DNA of 64,000 nt from Vitellaria paradoxa (GCA_019916065.1 CM034239.1:45893812-45957811), one strand, 5' to 3'. Positions 13,053-25,128 are shown, counted from the stretch's first letter. The notes: generated by a model not told the origin, from the sequence alone. Numbers and translations: made by a program.

Positions 13053-13219
13053 GGCTCGTTTGGCATGCAAGAATTTGCTGAAAATCTCTGAAAATCTCTA
13101 TAAATCTCTGTTAACTTTATATCACATCAACTTTTTTCTCTCACTGCACGCATTACGAACTCTCCCCAAACCACAATTTATCTCAATTTATCTCATTTTT
13201 TCTTACTCCAAACAAACCC
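13053..13219. mobile_element. MITE-like element, about 167 bp
   Basis: The left end ggctcgtttggcatg pairs with the right end ctccaaacaaaccc (inverted GTTTGG core). The interior has short inverted stretches and repeats of 'aaatctctg'. No target duplication is obvious. Confidence 0.45.
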
Positions 13220-14114
13220 AAAAATTTATTTGTAGATTACAAATAGTACCACCTTATATTCAAATATGCATACAAAAGTAATTTACTGGATGCATTAAAA
13301 AAAATATTTTATCAAAATAATTTACAAAATATAGTCACTCACTCACGCACGCATGTTCAAATAAAAATAAATTTAAAGATTGACGAATTTTAAACCCCGG
13401 CATTCTAACTCACGCCGATGGATATAAACAAGTATATGTTTCTGTATCCACCACAAAAAAGAACAATACATACAAATGCAGGCAAGCCTTAAATCTTGTG
13501 GTTGGGCGGCCTAGGCCCCCAATTTATGTCATGTAATGTGTTCTATATTTGCTCTTCTAAAGTTTGTATGGTTATTTTGTTTAATTGTAAATCAAGCATA
13601 CATTGCATATACGCGTCAAGATTCTCAATCCCTCAAAATTTGTAATTAGTGAGATAAAATATATTATTTTTAATTAGTACACACCTTTTATCTCTCAAAA
13701 TTTGTAATTAGTGAGATGAAATATATTACTTTTTAATGAGTGCAAACCTTGAAGGTTAACTCAATTAGTAAGATATTGATTTGCTTCTCATAAATTACTA
13801 AAAGATTTACTTGGTTGTTAATTCTAGAATATTAGGAATTAGTCGAGTTTTAAGAATTAATCGAGCAGCGCACAAATTGGGCGAAACACCTTGAATTACA
13901 ATAAATAAATAAATAATGAAAAATAATAACAGTAAAAGTATAATTTATAAATGAATAAGATAACAACAATAGAATACAAGTGTGATTTCTCAAATAAATA
14001 GGAAAAATTATTTCCACTAGATCTTATACAAGTTCACTCATAATTCTCATTTTCTATTGGAATTAAAATATTTTTATTCATTCGATAAAATTTTATAACA
14101 ATTTAAATATTAAA

Positions 14115-14356
14115 TGTTGACATATATAGAATATATGTGTTTATATATATAAAATATACGCTAACCATTGTAATCTTATATATATAGAAATTAAGATATC
14201 TTTTTCGTTATAAATCTTTATTCTAGTTTCCAATTTTAGTTTTAGCTTTGTTTATATAAATTAAGGTTTCTTTTTATTCTTGTACAAATCAACACAATTC
14301 TTTTCTTTTCATTATAATTCTTTGTTTCTTCTTTACTTTAACATGGTATCAAAGCC
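14115..14356 (+). repeat. 5' LTR and primer-binding site of the Copia remnant
   Basis: The candidate LTR begins TGTTGACATATATAG at 14115 and ends in ACA at 14343. It is followed immediately by TGGTATCAAAGCC, which matches the initiator-tRNA-Met primer-binding site common in Copia elements. The 5' boundary is inferred from the TG dinucleotide because no 3' LTR is available for comparison. Confidence 0.6.
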
Positions 14357-17050
14357 TTCTTCCTAGGATTTTTGATTTTTTTCGATATATCTTTTCACCA
14401 TAGCACCATTGTAATCATTAGAAGGTAGTTTTGTTTTTTGCTTTCTATTCTGCCTTCTTTCTACAGTTTCTTGTGTTTTTTTTCGTCATAGAATGTGGTC
14501 TGTTCTGCCTTTTAATCAAAATTTTTTGTTCATCCATTCTGGAAAGCAATAATAACAAACAAATGTGTCTCCTCTAGACAAAGTTGTTGGATTTTTTTTT
14601 TTGTCTTCTATTTATGCTAATTCTGTCATCTCAGTACACTTTTTTTTCCACCATGGTTTCTAAAAAATGATGTTATACACCCAATCGATACTGTTCTTGA
14701 CGACTCCAACTACAACATGTGGGCCCAGTAGATGTCTATGTTTCTAATTGGACATAAGTTTTGAAGGTATGTCATTGGTGAACGTCTCAATCTGCAGAAA
14801 TCAGATAAAGAGACACAAAAAAAGTTTAACAATCACATTGACGATTGGGATAGCGCTCACTATAAGATTATTTTCTGATTTATTAATACTTCCAGTCTTA
14901 ACATTCATAATCTTCTTCCTAAGTTTTGAAATGCTCATGCTACATGGAAGTTTTTAACCAATTGGTATAATTACACTAGTGATGTTGCTATACAATTCTA
15001 ATTGGAATCTAAGCTCTATCAAATGTGATAAGAGCCTAGTTAGTCCATTGCCAACTATCATGCCCAAGTCTATAGCCTTTGAGATTAATTCTCTCAAACC
15101 GATCCTTCATTTAAATATGTTGAGTCTTTCAAATTGTTTATGGTATATAGAGATTGACGTTAATTTATTCACTTTGTGATGGGGATTCGAAATGATTTTG
15201 AGGATACTCGAGCTTTTTTTCTGCATCGCTTTCTCCTACCATCTCTTGAAACTACTTTCACTGAGCTTCTTTCTGAGGAGATCCGTTAGAAGACCCGTCA
15301 ACTATGGATTTCAGACTTAGTAATGGCTAGCACTCTTACTTGGGTCATCTCTGTTGTATCTTCCACTCCTGCTGCATCTTCAAAACATAACCAAGTCTGG
15401 TACAATTATTGCAAGAATCATCTTATTAGTGACTGCCCTAAACTCAAGGCCAAGTGCTCTAAATCTCAGCCTTACCATCAAACTATTGCTATATCATCTT
15501 CTAGACACCTAGATTCTACCACCCCTTCATCTCTTACTATTGCTGATGTTGACACTATAGTCCACCAGGTTATCACTCGTTCTTTTCTTGCTTTGTCTGC
15601 AGCCACAGGTATGTCTATGTTCCCCTAGTATATCAATTTTGCTTGCAACAATCACATGACTTTTGACTCTTTTTTACTTTCTCACAAGTAGTTTTTTTAC
15701 AAACCCTGTTACTCTATACTGCTAATGGTTCCCATATGTCAATTAGTTATGTTGGCTCCATCACTAATCATAATTTTTGTACATTTAATATTTATCTTGC
15801 TTCCAAATTATCCTTAAATCTTCTCTCTATGGGTCAACTTGTTGAATTTGGTTACATTATGAAATTTTCTAATGATGGGTGTGCTGTGCAAGATTCTCAG
15901 ATGAACCAGTTAATTGGGACAGGACGTAAAGTTGGTCGTCTCTTTAAGCTTACTTCCTTGCATCTTCTAAGCTCTTCTTCATCAGTTTCTCAACCTGTTG
16001 CGGTTGTCACCACTACTTCCAGATTGTGACATTCTCGTCTTGGATAAACTTTATTGTCTCGTATCCGTTTGTTAGCGTCAAAATGACATTTAAGTCCTGT
16101 TGATTTTTCTTTTTTTTTTTTTTATTGTTTATCATGTCAATTAGGAAAATAAACTACTTTACCATTTAATAAAAGTGATTCTATTTCTATTGTAACTTTT
16201 AATCTTGTTCATTCTGATATTCGGGGACCTGCACCTATTGTCACTAAAGGGGGAGTCGTTATTTTGTGACTTTTGTTGATGATTTTTCACGATACACTTG
16301 GATTTATTTACTTCATAACTGATCTGAGTTACCCAAAATTTTTGATAATTTTTATAAGATGATTAAGACTCAATTTTCTTGCAAGATTAAATTATTTTTT
16401 TCCGATAATGTTATGAAATATAAAGATAATTCTGTTCTTGCAAATCTTAAGCATAATGGGTCTCTTTCTCACTTATCTTGTCCTTAAACATCCCAATAGA
16501 ATGGTCGTGCTAAACGAAAATATCGTCATGTTTTAAATACCATTCAATCACTTTTCATTTCTGTTTCTCTACCTGAAACCTTTTGGAGTAAAGCCATTCT
16601 CACAGCTGCTTACACAATTAATAATGTTCATTCTTTCACAATTTCTTTTGCTCTCCTTATGAGCATTTCTATGGGAAGATACTAGATTATTGGTGTCTCA
16701 AAATTTTGGCTGTGCTTGTTTTGTCCTTCTTTCCGAACATAAGCGTACCAAATTAGGGCCTCGCTCTCGCTTATATTATTTTTTTGGCTATGGTATTGAA
16801 CAAAAAAACTATCAGTGTTATGATCCCATTTCTAAACGCCTCCATCTTTCTTGTCATGTTCAATTTTGGAAATATCGTTTATTTACTGACATGATTAAAT
16901 TTCCCTCTAACTTTTTTTATCATTCACCAATTTTTACTGATTCTTCAATTACCCTCTTTCTAGGTATTAACTGTTGTAATGCAAGTTCTTCAAACTCTCA
17001 AAGTAGCTACTCGAAGTCCTCACCCGGCTCATCTGGTGATTTATTTTATT
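14115..17050 (+). mobile_element. Defective Copia-type LTR retrotransposon (gag to integrase)
   Basis: An LTR-like segment is followed by a primer-binding site and stop-ridden gag-pol in the Copia order. Around 14700-14760 is a gag start (SNYNMWAQ-like, broken by a stop). Around 15400-15450 is a zinc-knuckle remnant (YCKNHLISDCPKLK) lacking the first cysteine spacing. Around 15640 is a protease-like CNNHMTFDS. At about 16200-16620 is the integrase core (HSDIRGP, FVTFVDDFSRYTW, NGRAKRK, ETFWSKAILTAAYTINN), and at 16690-17000 the integrase C-terminal region (GCACFVLL, KLGPRSRLYYFFGYG). Stops and frame shifts are frequent. The reverse transcriptase, RNase H and 3' LTR are absent, so the element is truncated about 0.4 kb upstream of the BBE-like gene. 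Confidence 0.9.
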
Positions 17051-17230
17051 AGAAAATATAACTTCAGCTTTAAAGGTGTATTTTAACTTCAAGGGTGATT
17101 CTATCCGCTCTCATATTTGGAAGCGGGAGTTACACGTCTCAAAAATAAAATAAACTCCTCATTTTAATGCAGAGGCCCAACCTATACTCTCTCTCTCTCT
17201 CTCTCTCTCTCAAATTAACTTATTTAAAAT

Positions 17231-17240
17231 CATATATATG
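17231..17240 (+). promoter_or_regulatory. Possible TATA box of BBE-like gene
   Basis: The sequence catatatatg lies about 195 bp upstream of the ATG, just downstream of a (CT)n tract at 17186-17211. CT-rich tracts next to TATA elements are common in plant promoters. There is no direct support for a transcription start here. Confidence 0.3.
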
Positions 17241-17433
17241 CAAGGTATTTTGTCACGTACGTATTCATCATGGTCACCCCAAATTAAGAAAAGAAAAGCC
17301 GGCCCTGTAATGTGGCATCTTACATTGTTCTCTCCACCCATTCTGTCCTCAAACCCATGATAGATTATTATCCAAAATCTTCATTTAAAGTCCACTCCTC
17401 AGAGAGAAGAAACATCTCAAAGAGAAAGGAACC

Positions 17434-19128
17434 ATGGCTAAGTTTCTATGGACAATTCTCGTCTTCTACTTCCTCATCTCCTTTACCACTGTAGTTATTC
17501 CTTGTTTGTGTGCCCAACCCAGAGACCTCATTTCCTGTCTAAGCCAACACAACATTAGCAACTTCACCACTTATGAATCAGCAAACAATTACTACAACCT
17601 CCTGAATTTCTCCATACAAAACCTCAGGTTCACCGAACCTTCCCTTCCAAAACCAACGGCCATAATTCTCCCCGCAAACGGAGATCAGCTAGTGAAGAGT
17701 GTCCTTTGCTGCAAGAGGAACAAACTCGAAATTAGAGTTAGGTGCGGCGGACACAGCTACGAAGGGACTTCCTCAGTCGCCGCGGATGGGACTCCGTTCG
17801 TGATCATCGACATGATGAAGCTAGATCGAGTCTGGATGGATTCGGAAGCCGAAGTGGCGTGGGTGGAAGGAGGAGCCACGCTCGGCCAGGCCTACTACGA
17901 AATCGCCCGGAGGAGCAACCACACTCGCGGCTTCTCGGCCGGTTCGTGCCCGACCGTGGGAGTCGGCGGCCACATTTCCGGCGGCGGGTTCGGATTCTTG
18001 TCTCGAAAGTACGGGCTCGCCGCCGACAACGTGGTGGACGCGCTCCTCGTCAACGCGGAGGGGTGGTTGTTGGACCGGGAAGCCATGGGAGAAGATGTTT
18101 TTTGGGCCATCCGAGGAGGAGGTGGGGGTGTCTGGGGGATTATTCTTGCCTGGAAGATCAAGCTGTTGAAAGTGCCAAGAATGGTTACAGGTTGCACTAT
18201 GTCAAGGCCAGCAGAAACAGAGGATTTTTTAGTATTTTCCAAACTAGTCCACAAGTGGCAATTTGTTGCACCAAAGCTGGAGGGAGAGTTTTATCTCTCT
18301 CTCACTATTGGTGCTGGTTTGCCAGAGACAAAAGAGATTGGAAAATTATCAGCAACATTTAGAGGGTTCTATTTGGGTCCAAGAAGCAAAGCTGTGTCCA
18401 TTCTGAAGAGGGTCTTTCCAGAACTGGGCATTGTGGAAGAAGGCTGCAAAGAAATGAGTTGGATTGAGTCCATTCTATACTTCTCTGGACTGGAAAATGG
18501 GAGTACGGTAATTGATTTGAAGGATCGATACTTGAATAAGAAAGGGTATTTCAAGGCCAAATCAGACTACGTGAAGACCCCTATATCACTGAGGGGAATA
18601 AAGGAAGCCCTGGGCATCCTGGAGAGAGAGCCAAAAGGGTATGTGATTTTGGATCCATATGGGGGAATTATGGACAGAATAAGCAGTGACTCCATTGCTT
18701 TTCCCCACAGGAGAGGTAATCTTTTCTCAATACAGTATCTGGTTGAGTGGAAAGAGGAGGACAATGAGAAAAGCAATGAGTATATAGGGTGGATGAGAGG
18801 GTTTCATAGCTCAATGGCACCTTATGTTTCTTGGGGTCCTAGGGCTGCTTATGTTAACTACATGGACCTGGACCTTGGAGTGATGGATCATCAGGTGATT
18901 AATACTTACAATACTAGTGCTAGTAATTCTTCTTCTGGTGATGATGATTATGCAGTGGAGGTGGCTAGAGTTTGGGGTGAGAAGTATTTCTTGCACAACT
19001 ATGAGAGATTGGTTACAGCCAAGACACTTATTGATCCAAACAATTCCTTCAGGCATCAACAGGGCATTCCTCCCATGTCCAAGGCCAAGGCCAGTCTCGA
19101 AGGTGAGGTGATGAGTGACATGAGGTAA
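17434..19128 (+). CDS. Berberine bridge enzyme-like FAD oxidase, secreted
   Basis: Intronless 564-residue gene, typical of BBE-like proteins (usually about 520-550 residues). The start at AACCATGGC fits a plant start context. Residues 1-27 form a signal peptide ending near CLCAQP, so the protein enters the secretory pathway to wall, vacuole or apoplast. The FAD-binding PCMH domain has RCGGHSYEG with His107 and GSCPTVGVGGH with Cys172, the two residues that attach FAD bicovalently in this family. Next come ISGGGFG, RKYGLAADNVVDA and FWAIRGGGGG. The C-terminal BBE domain has YVNYMDLDLG, WGEKYFLHNYERLV, LIDPNNSFR and GIPP. Family members oxidise carbohydrates, monolignols or alkaloids; the substrate here cannot be told. 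The usual YVNYRD arginine is Met, and a Ser/Asp-rich insert (about residues 495-508) precedes the terminal helix. All key cofactor residues are intact. Confidence 0.95.
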   Translation: MAKFLWTILVFYFLISFTTVVIPCLCAQPRDLISCLSQHNISNFTTYESANNYYNLLNFSIQNLRFTEPSLPKPTAIILPANGDQLVKSVLCCKRNKLEIRVRCGGHSYEGTSSVAADGTPFVIIDMMKLDRVWMDSEAEVAWVEGGATLGQAYYEIARRSNHTRGFSAGSCPTVGVGGHISGGGFGFLSRKYGLAADNVVDALLVNAEGWLLDREAMGEDVFWAIRGGGGGVWGIILAWKIKLLKVPRMVTGCTMSRPAETEDFLVFSKLVHKWQFVAPKLEGEFYLSLTIGAGLPETKEIGKLSATFRGFYLGPRSKAVSILKRVFPELGIVEEGCKEMSWIESILYFSGLENGSTVIDLKDRYLNKKGYFKAKSDYVKTPISLRGIKEALGILEREPKGYVILDPYGGIMDRISSDSIAFPHRRGNLFSIQYLVEWKEEDNEKSNEYIGWMRGFHSSMAPYVSWGPRAAYVNYMDLDLGVMDHQVINTYNTSASNSSSGDDDYAVEVARVWGEKYFLHNYERLVTAKTLIDPNNSFRHQQGIPPMSKAKASLEGEVMSDMR

Positions 19129-20524
19129 GACCAATTAATAATAAATTCTTGAGGGAAAGAGAGTATGCAGTTTGTCATTGTAGGAATCACAAAACATTGC
19201 CAATATATTTGTGTTAGAGTGGAAATATTTAAGCTAGTCTATTAGTCCTTTTCACTTTTCAATAATTTTAATAAAAAAATTAAGATAGAGTAAAGAAAAC
19301 TAATTAAAAAGGTACATTTATCAATTCCAATGGTTTAATTTCCTTTGTTTTGCTTTCCATTAATTTTACCACATTAATTTCTGAAATTGAATTCAACTTC
19401 TTCGCGCCCCTAAAGTTACATCTCAGTATTTGGATACATACAAAAATTCATCTCACAGTGGGCTCCACATGCATGTAGGAGTTGACGAGTTGACAACTTG
19501 ACGTGCAACTTTAGAGCCTCCAACTTTAGCTTCCTCTAAGATCAACGGTGTAAATTTAATTGTATTTTAATAAGAAAAAAATTTTATATTCTATATTAAT
19601 TACAATCTAATTAGATTTTTTTTAATTTGAACTTTATTTTAAAATTAATTTAAACTAAATTAAATTAAAATTATATCAATACAATTGAATTAAGATTATT
19701 AATTTTTTAGTACAGCCCCTGAAAAATATTTATTGAGATAGGCATAACTAAAAGCAGGCATAATTCGGATTAACTGAATTTTCAAATCCAACCATTCAAT
19801 TTGGGTTAAAACAGTTGATCTAACTAGTTGGTCTAGTTTTGGTCTAGTTTTGGGATTAATTATATTTTTATTTTATATTTACTTTTAAAAAAATTAAAAT
19901 TGAACTGACCGAAATATTCGAATTATTTAAATTTATATATTCATATAAATATATTAGTATATATAGTTTTAAAACTGCAAAGTTTAATTCACAGGAAAGG
20001 AAAAAAAGAATATATATATATATATATATATATAGACATTTGAGTGCCATTCGCTCCCAAACACACTTAAAATTTCATATTGCATTTGAAGAAACAACGA
20101 GACGAAAGTTGACAGAATGCATTCCCAAACCTATTACCTACCATATATATTACATGCCAACAAAAACAAACTGACGAAACAAGGAGATAAGAAAGTTGAC
20201 AAAATGCATTCCTAACCCAACCATGCATATATATTACATACAGACAAAAACATAACCCGACATTTACCTAAAAAATTAAATAATGTTTGAATAATTAAAT
20301 AATTGTAGTTTGCTACCCGTTAAATACTAACGTCTCATTTCTTGTAACATCATATTGTATTTGGATGTTTTTCTTTATTTGTTTTGATGTAAAAAATTCT
20401 TTTAATCGTGTTTTTAAAAAAATATTTTCTTTAAAAAATATGAATAATATATATATATATATATATTCGAAAATAGTTCACTTTAAGACAAACAGAGACC
20501 TACAATTCCTAAAGAAGCATATAC

Positions 20525-21570
20525 TATGGCCCCGTTTGGTAACGTTTCTATTTTTTTATTTTTCTGTTTATGTTTTTAAAATTTTGTAAACTCGCAACAA
20601 AAACATGTTTGATAAACATGTTTCCGTTTTTTTGTTTTTAAAAAAAATAAAAACATAAACAAAAAAAAAGTGTTTTCACTCTGGTTTTCTTTTCTGTTGC
20701 CAATATTTTGTCAATTTTAAAACTTTGTTTATTTTTGTTACATTACATAAAAATAAATTATTTTATTCAAATATTTTATTAAAATAATTTATTTTAATAA
20801 ATAATATAATTAAATTAAATAAATTAAATTAATTATATAAATTAGTATAAAATATTTTTAATAAATAATAAAACGAAATTAATTTAATTTAATTTAATTT
20901 AATTTAATTTAATAATTAATTATTTCTAAATTATCTAAAATAAATATCATAATTAATTTATTTAAAATTAATTTATATAAAATAATTAATAATACATAAT
21001 TAAATTACATTATTTTTTAATTTAATTTAATTTAATAATTAAATTAAATTATTTTAAATAAATATCATAATAAAATTAAATAATTTATTATTTAATTAAT
21101 TTAAAATATATTTTTATTAAATTATTTTAATAAATAATTAAATGAATTTAATTAATTTAAAAATAAATAATTTAATTTAATAATTAATCTAATTTAATTA
21201 TTTATTTAATATGAAATATTTTTTATTAAATTATTTTTAATAAATAATATAATTTAATATTTTTTTATATTTATTGAATTAAATGATTTTAATAAATAAT
21301 TTACTGTATTAATTTAATTAATTATATTAATTAAATTTAATTAATATAAAATATATTTTATTAAGTTCTATTAATTTTTTAAAACTAATAAAATTAAATA
21401 TTTTTTAAAATAAAAAATTAATAATTATAAACAAACTTATATTTCAAAACGCAGTTTCAATTTTCATTTTTAAAAAAATAAATGATAATAGAAAACAAAA
21501 AATAAAAAATAATAACAAAAAAATAACAACAAAAGAAAACAACAACCTTGTCAAACAGAATTGGTTTTAG
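20525..21570. mobile_element. AT-rich foldback element, about 1 kb
   Basis: It begins ggccccgtttggtaacg and is composed almost entirely of taatt/aattt permutations for about 900 bp, closing with aaaacaacaaccttgtcaaacagaat. The start and the internal order ('caacaaaaacatgtttgataaac' soon after the left end) parallel the element at 44937-45836. It looks like a non-autonomous DNA transposon family with GGCCCGTTTGG ends; the right end here is eroded. Confidence 0.55.
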
Positions 21571-22424
21571 GGCATGGACTTTTAGCTCATTTCGATTGTG
21601 TCCCTGAAGTTGTATTCGTAAACCATCCCGTGCCAGATAACTGTCATTTATTAATACTTCGGCACCGTGTGCAGCTCAATTTTGAGCGAAAAATTATTAA
21701 AAATTACTTCTTAAACATTTGTTAAAATACTAATTTTTATCATTTTTATACTCAGTTACAGCGACCTGCTTAACTCAAAAGTTACTAAAAAATTGTTAAA
21801 AATTGTCCAAAATTTTACTAAACATCCAAAAGTTGTAAAAAAATTTCTAAAAATTATTACTTACTTCACTAAATGTATCAAAAATTACAACTAATAATTT
21901 TTAACAAAAATACTAAAAGTTACAAAAATTTAGACTTTCAAATGGTACTTAGAGGCCGTTTGAAGTGTTAAAAAAAAAAAGTTAACAAAAGGTAAGTTTT
22001 TTTTTTTTTTTTTTTGGGAATTTGGATAGTAAAAAATTATTTTGAAATGATGATTAGATATTTGTGTTTAATTTGATATAAAGTTGTTAAAAATTATATA
22101 AAATGACACGTGGTAAAATTTTAATAAAGAATTTAAAAAACTTTTTCATACAAATATTAGTCTAAATTTTTAAAAAAATCTGCCAAAATCTGTTAGAACA
22201 CACTATAAATGTTACTATGAATTTTAACAAATTTTTTTAAAAAAATTAGAATATTTTGAAATTTGAAAAAGTTAAACTTTGGACTTTTTGTTTTTTTAAA
22301 AATTTTTGAACTTCTTTAAAGCACCAAACTACCTTATATGTACATACATATTTTTCAAGTGGAACATCTAATTACTTGAGAACCAACTTAAAACAAGTTA
22401 TAAAATGAGTTCAAATTTTAATTT

Positions 22425-22705
22425 ATTTATGCTATGAATCAAACTAAATCAGTTTGCAAATAGATCGATTTGCGATCACTACTGGGTTCAAAGGGATTGC
22501 AGTAAAAAAAATTACTACAGAAGTTACAGTGAAAAATAAACGGTTGATATATTTTACACTTAATTTAATAATTTCAATTATTTATGCTATGAATCAAGTT
22601 AAATCAGTTTGCAAATAGATCGATTCACGATCACTACTAGGTTCAAAAGGACTGCAGTAAAAAATAAACAGTTGATATATTGTGTACTTAATTTAATAGT
22701 TTCAA
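22425..22705. repeat. 154-bp tandem duplication
   Basis: Two adjacent copies begin tttatgctatgaatcaa (gctatg at 22431 and 22585). They share ctaaatcagtttgcaaatagatcgatt-like sequence, the 'gatcactactgggttcaaa' segment and 'aaataaacagttgatata'. The first copy has an extra stretch (ttactacagaagttacag). Non-coding. Confidence 0.85.
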
Positions 22706-23786
22706 TTTTAATTAAATTAATTTTTAAAATAAAAATAAAAATTTTAAAAAAGTCTTATTAAAGCACAATTAATATAAAACACAAAAAATTACGTGCCATT
22801 AAAGCCTAAAAAAATATTAACCGTTTATTTATTCGCTCAATCGTCTTGAACCCATCACTACTATAACCATCGTCGACAGCCTTCTCTGCCAATAACCTAC
22901 GTAATTAAAAGAAATCCACGATAGTGCGTGAGCAAATTAGATAACCATAATTAATAACCAACAAGTGCAACGGGACGAGCCGCAAAACTTTTAGAATCTT
23001 TTACCGTACGTCGTTGTGTTTGTCGACAAACACTGACCAAGAATCGTACGTTGTAATTTAGAATTGCTGCTGCTGAATTAATTAATTAATTGCCAACGCT
23101 ACCTGCAGCCAACTTAGCCGCGACAAAAATGAGCCATTGCCAGAATCACGCTTGATAGCCATTTGTCAGCAGGAGAATCACAGCCAAGGATGTACGGTTG
23201 CGTTTGGATAATAACAAATTTGCACGAGGAATAAGAAAACAAAAACCAGAAGACAAAAAATAATAAGGATGACTTTAGTCGATTCAAGTGCAACCTGACA
23301 AGAAAAAATCACTGTTGCAATAGTAAGAAATTTACAGGTGTTGCAATTTAAGTTAGTGGCGGACAAAAAATCCAACAACTCGAAAATGGATCCAATTTGA
23401 CATTTTGACTTGGGCCCATAATATCCAATCGATTCTAAGTTTAAAGATTAATAATTCAATATTTCCGGTTCAATTTAATTCTCAAAAGGTCCAATCAAAT
23501 CGAATTAAAATAAAAAACAATTTAATTCAAAAATATAATAAATAAATATAATATTATAGAGCTAAATACATTTTTCCCGAAACGTAAGATATGGAGCTGA
23601 ATATAGATCTAAAATAAAAAAAAAATTGAAGTAACATTTGATTTATTTTTTACTTTCTATTTTTTATTTTTAATTTAATACATTTTATGTTCTGAAAATC
23701 TTAAAATAAGAAAAACAGAGATGAAACAAAAAATATTATATTTTTCTTATTTTGAGATTTTTCTTCTTTTGAATTAAAAACGTTTA

Positions 23787-23995
23787 GAACGATTTTGTAA
23801 ACGGCAAGGTGAGCCTTGGGAGCCATCCCTGCAGCAATGCAACGGACGTACCCAAGAGCTAACGCCGAAAACACGTAGTGGCCCGCCGCAATCGACGCCG
23901 TGTGGGTGCCGTGGCCGTCGGTGTCCCTCGGCGACTGGTACTTCGTTGTCTCGTTCATCTTCCCATTGGTGGGTTCATCTTCCCATTGGTGGCTT
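23787..23995 (-). pseudogene. Subtilisin-like protease (SBT1-type) fragment
   Basis: On the minus strand a short piece of a plant subtilase is visible: [20 protein letters not shown] and then [39 protein letters not shown] contains the catalytic histidine. The full protein is about 750 residues; only about 65 are here, and both sides are AT-rich non-coding DNA. A 20-bp tandem duplication (gttcatcttcccattggtgg, around 23954-23993) breaks the frame upstream of KMNETT. This is a dead fragment left by ectopic repair or transposon capture, with no Asp, Asn or Ser catalytic blocks. Confidence 0.88.
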
Positions 23996-24305
23996 CGTTT
24001 CTGCATATATATATATATATATATGTGTGTATAAATATACGAGAGCATATTTGTCTTTTTAACAAAATTTTTATGGAGTTAGTGGCAAAGTTATTGGAAG
24101 GGTTTAAGTGTTACAAACATTTCAAAATAAGGGAGGTTAATGTAATTTTGAAATGTCGAAGGGATCTACGTATAATTACGCTAATGTTTAGGGAGTTTAA
24201 GTGTAATTTACCCTTTAAACAAACTTACCCCAAAAAAAATACATATTTAAACAAGATGGGACTCTGCAAAACTAAAATTCACATATATATATATATATAT
24301 ATATG

Positions 24306-24341
<36 letters not shown>

Positions 24342-25128
24342 AAAGAACAAATGTAAAAAGAATATTGGTACCATAAAGGTGGAATTTGTAGACAAAAAAA
24401 AAATAAAGGATTTAAACAATCACATAAAGTGACAACACAATATGAATTATGAAGGATACCTAATGAATTTTGACACTGATTATAGAAAAAATCTAAACAC
24501 AGCTGTAAAAGAAAAGAGAGATGAAGTTATACAAGAAGAGAAGAAATGAAAGGATCAAATTAAATTAAAAAAAAAGGAGAGAAGGATACCTGAGATGATA
24601 CAAAACAAGTACAGAAATGATAATACTATTAATTAAACAAATAGATAACACATGAAGATAAAAATGATACAACAAGAAGAAAAGCAAAGACAGTTACAAT
24701 TATTCATTGCAAAAGAAATGTTCAAGCCATCATAAGCAAAAGCAATCGATTAACATATATGTGAACCAACTTATTTTGTGAGGGTTAAATGTACTGATAA
24801 CAAAGGCATATATAATATAAACATCTGAACCAACTTATTTTGTGAGGGTTAAATGCACTGATAACAAAGGCATATATATTCATATAAATCTATTTTCATA
24901 TAGAAGCAGCTGGTATGAATGCTCATCATAGACAAAAACTAGCAGCGATTACCCTTTTACTGTGTGATAAGAAATCATAATTCAAGGCATAAATAGATAC
25001 AATCCCCCCCCCCCCCCCAAAAAAAAGTTCTGTACCAATATAATTATCAGCCAATTATCAAATATTGTAACAAAATATAAAATAATAAAAAATTATAAGA
25101 AACACGAGAATGCAAAGAAGTAAAATGG
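23996..25128. other. AT-rich spacer with (AT)n tracts and a 64-bp duplication
   Basis: No gene was seen. (AT)n runs occur at about 24005-24024 and 24282-24338. A 64-bp tandem duplication lies at about 24762-24881 (gaaccaacttattttgtgag repeated), and a run of about 16 C followed by A lies at about 25003-25026. The last part includes the 3' UTR of the ATPase gene on the minus strand. Confidence 0.7.

Larger units (their letters stand above)
10960..14114. other. AT-rich intergenic region with MITE-like foldbacks
   Basis: No gene was recognised. The sequence is AT-rich and holds three short elements with terminal GTTTGG-like inverted repeats (listed separately) and a 62-bp tandem duplication at about 13632-13735 (ctcaaaatttgtaattagtgag repeated). 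Short reading frames here have no family resemblance. The cupin gene promoter should be in the first few hundred bases above 10960. Confidence 0.6.
19129..23786. other. Gene-free AT-rich region
   Basis: No coding region was recognised across this stretch. It holds the 3' flank of the BBE-like gene, (AT)n runs near 20010-20033 and 20446-20466, an AT-rich foldback (20525-21570), MITE-like sequence (21660-21960), an 87-bp-period duplication at about 20104-20255, and a 154-bp tandem duplication at 22425-22705. At 23690-23790 the DNA turns from AT-rich to GC-richer where a captured gene fragment begins. Confidence 0.6.

Noticed and set aside
17742..18362. 206-residue Arg-rich frame overlapping the BBE-like gene
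   Set aside because: Out-of-frame shadow of the GC-rich part of the FAD oxidase.
17231..19128. Idea that the BBE-like gene is part of an alkaloid or cannabinoid biosynthetic cluster
   Set aside because: No other biosynthetic gene is within the window; BBE-like proteins are a large family with varied substrates.
23878..24432. 184-residue plus-strand frame
   Set aside because: Runs antisense over the subtilase fragment and then through (AT)n tracts; a chance frame.
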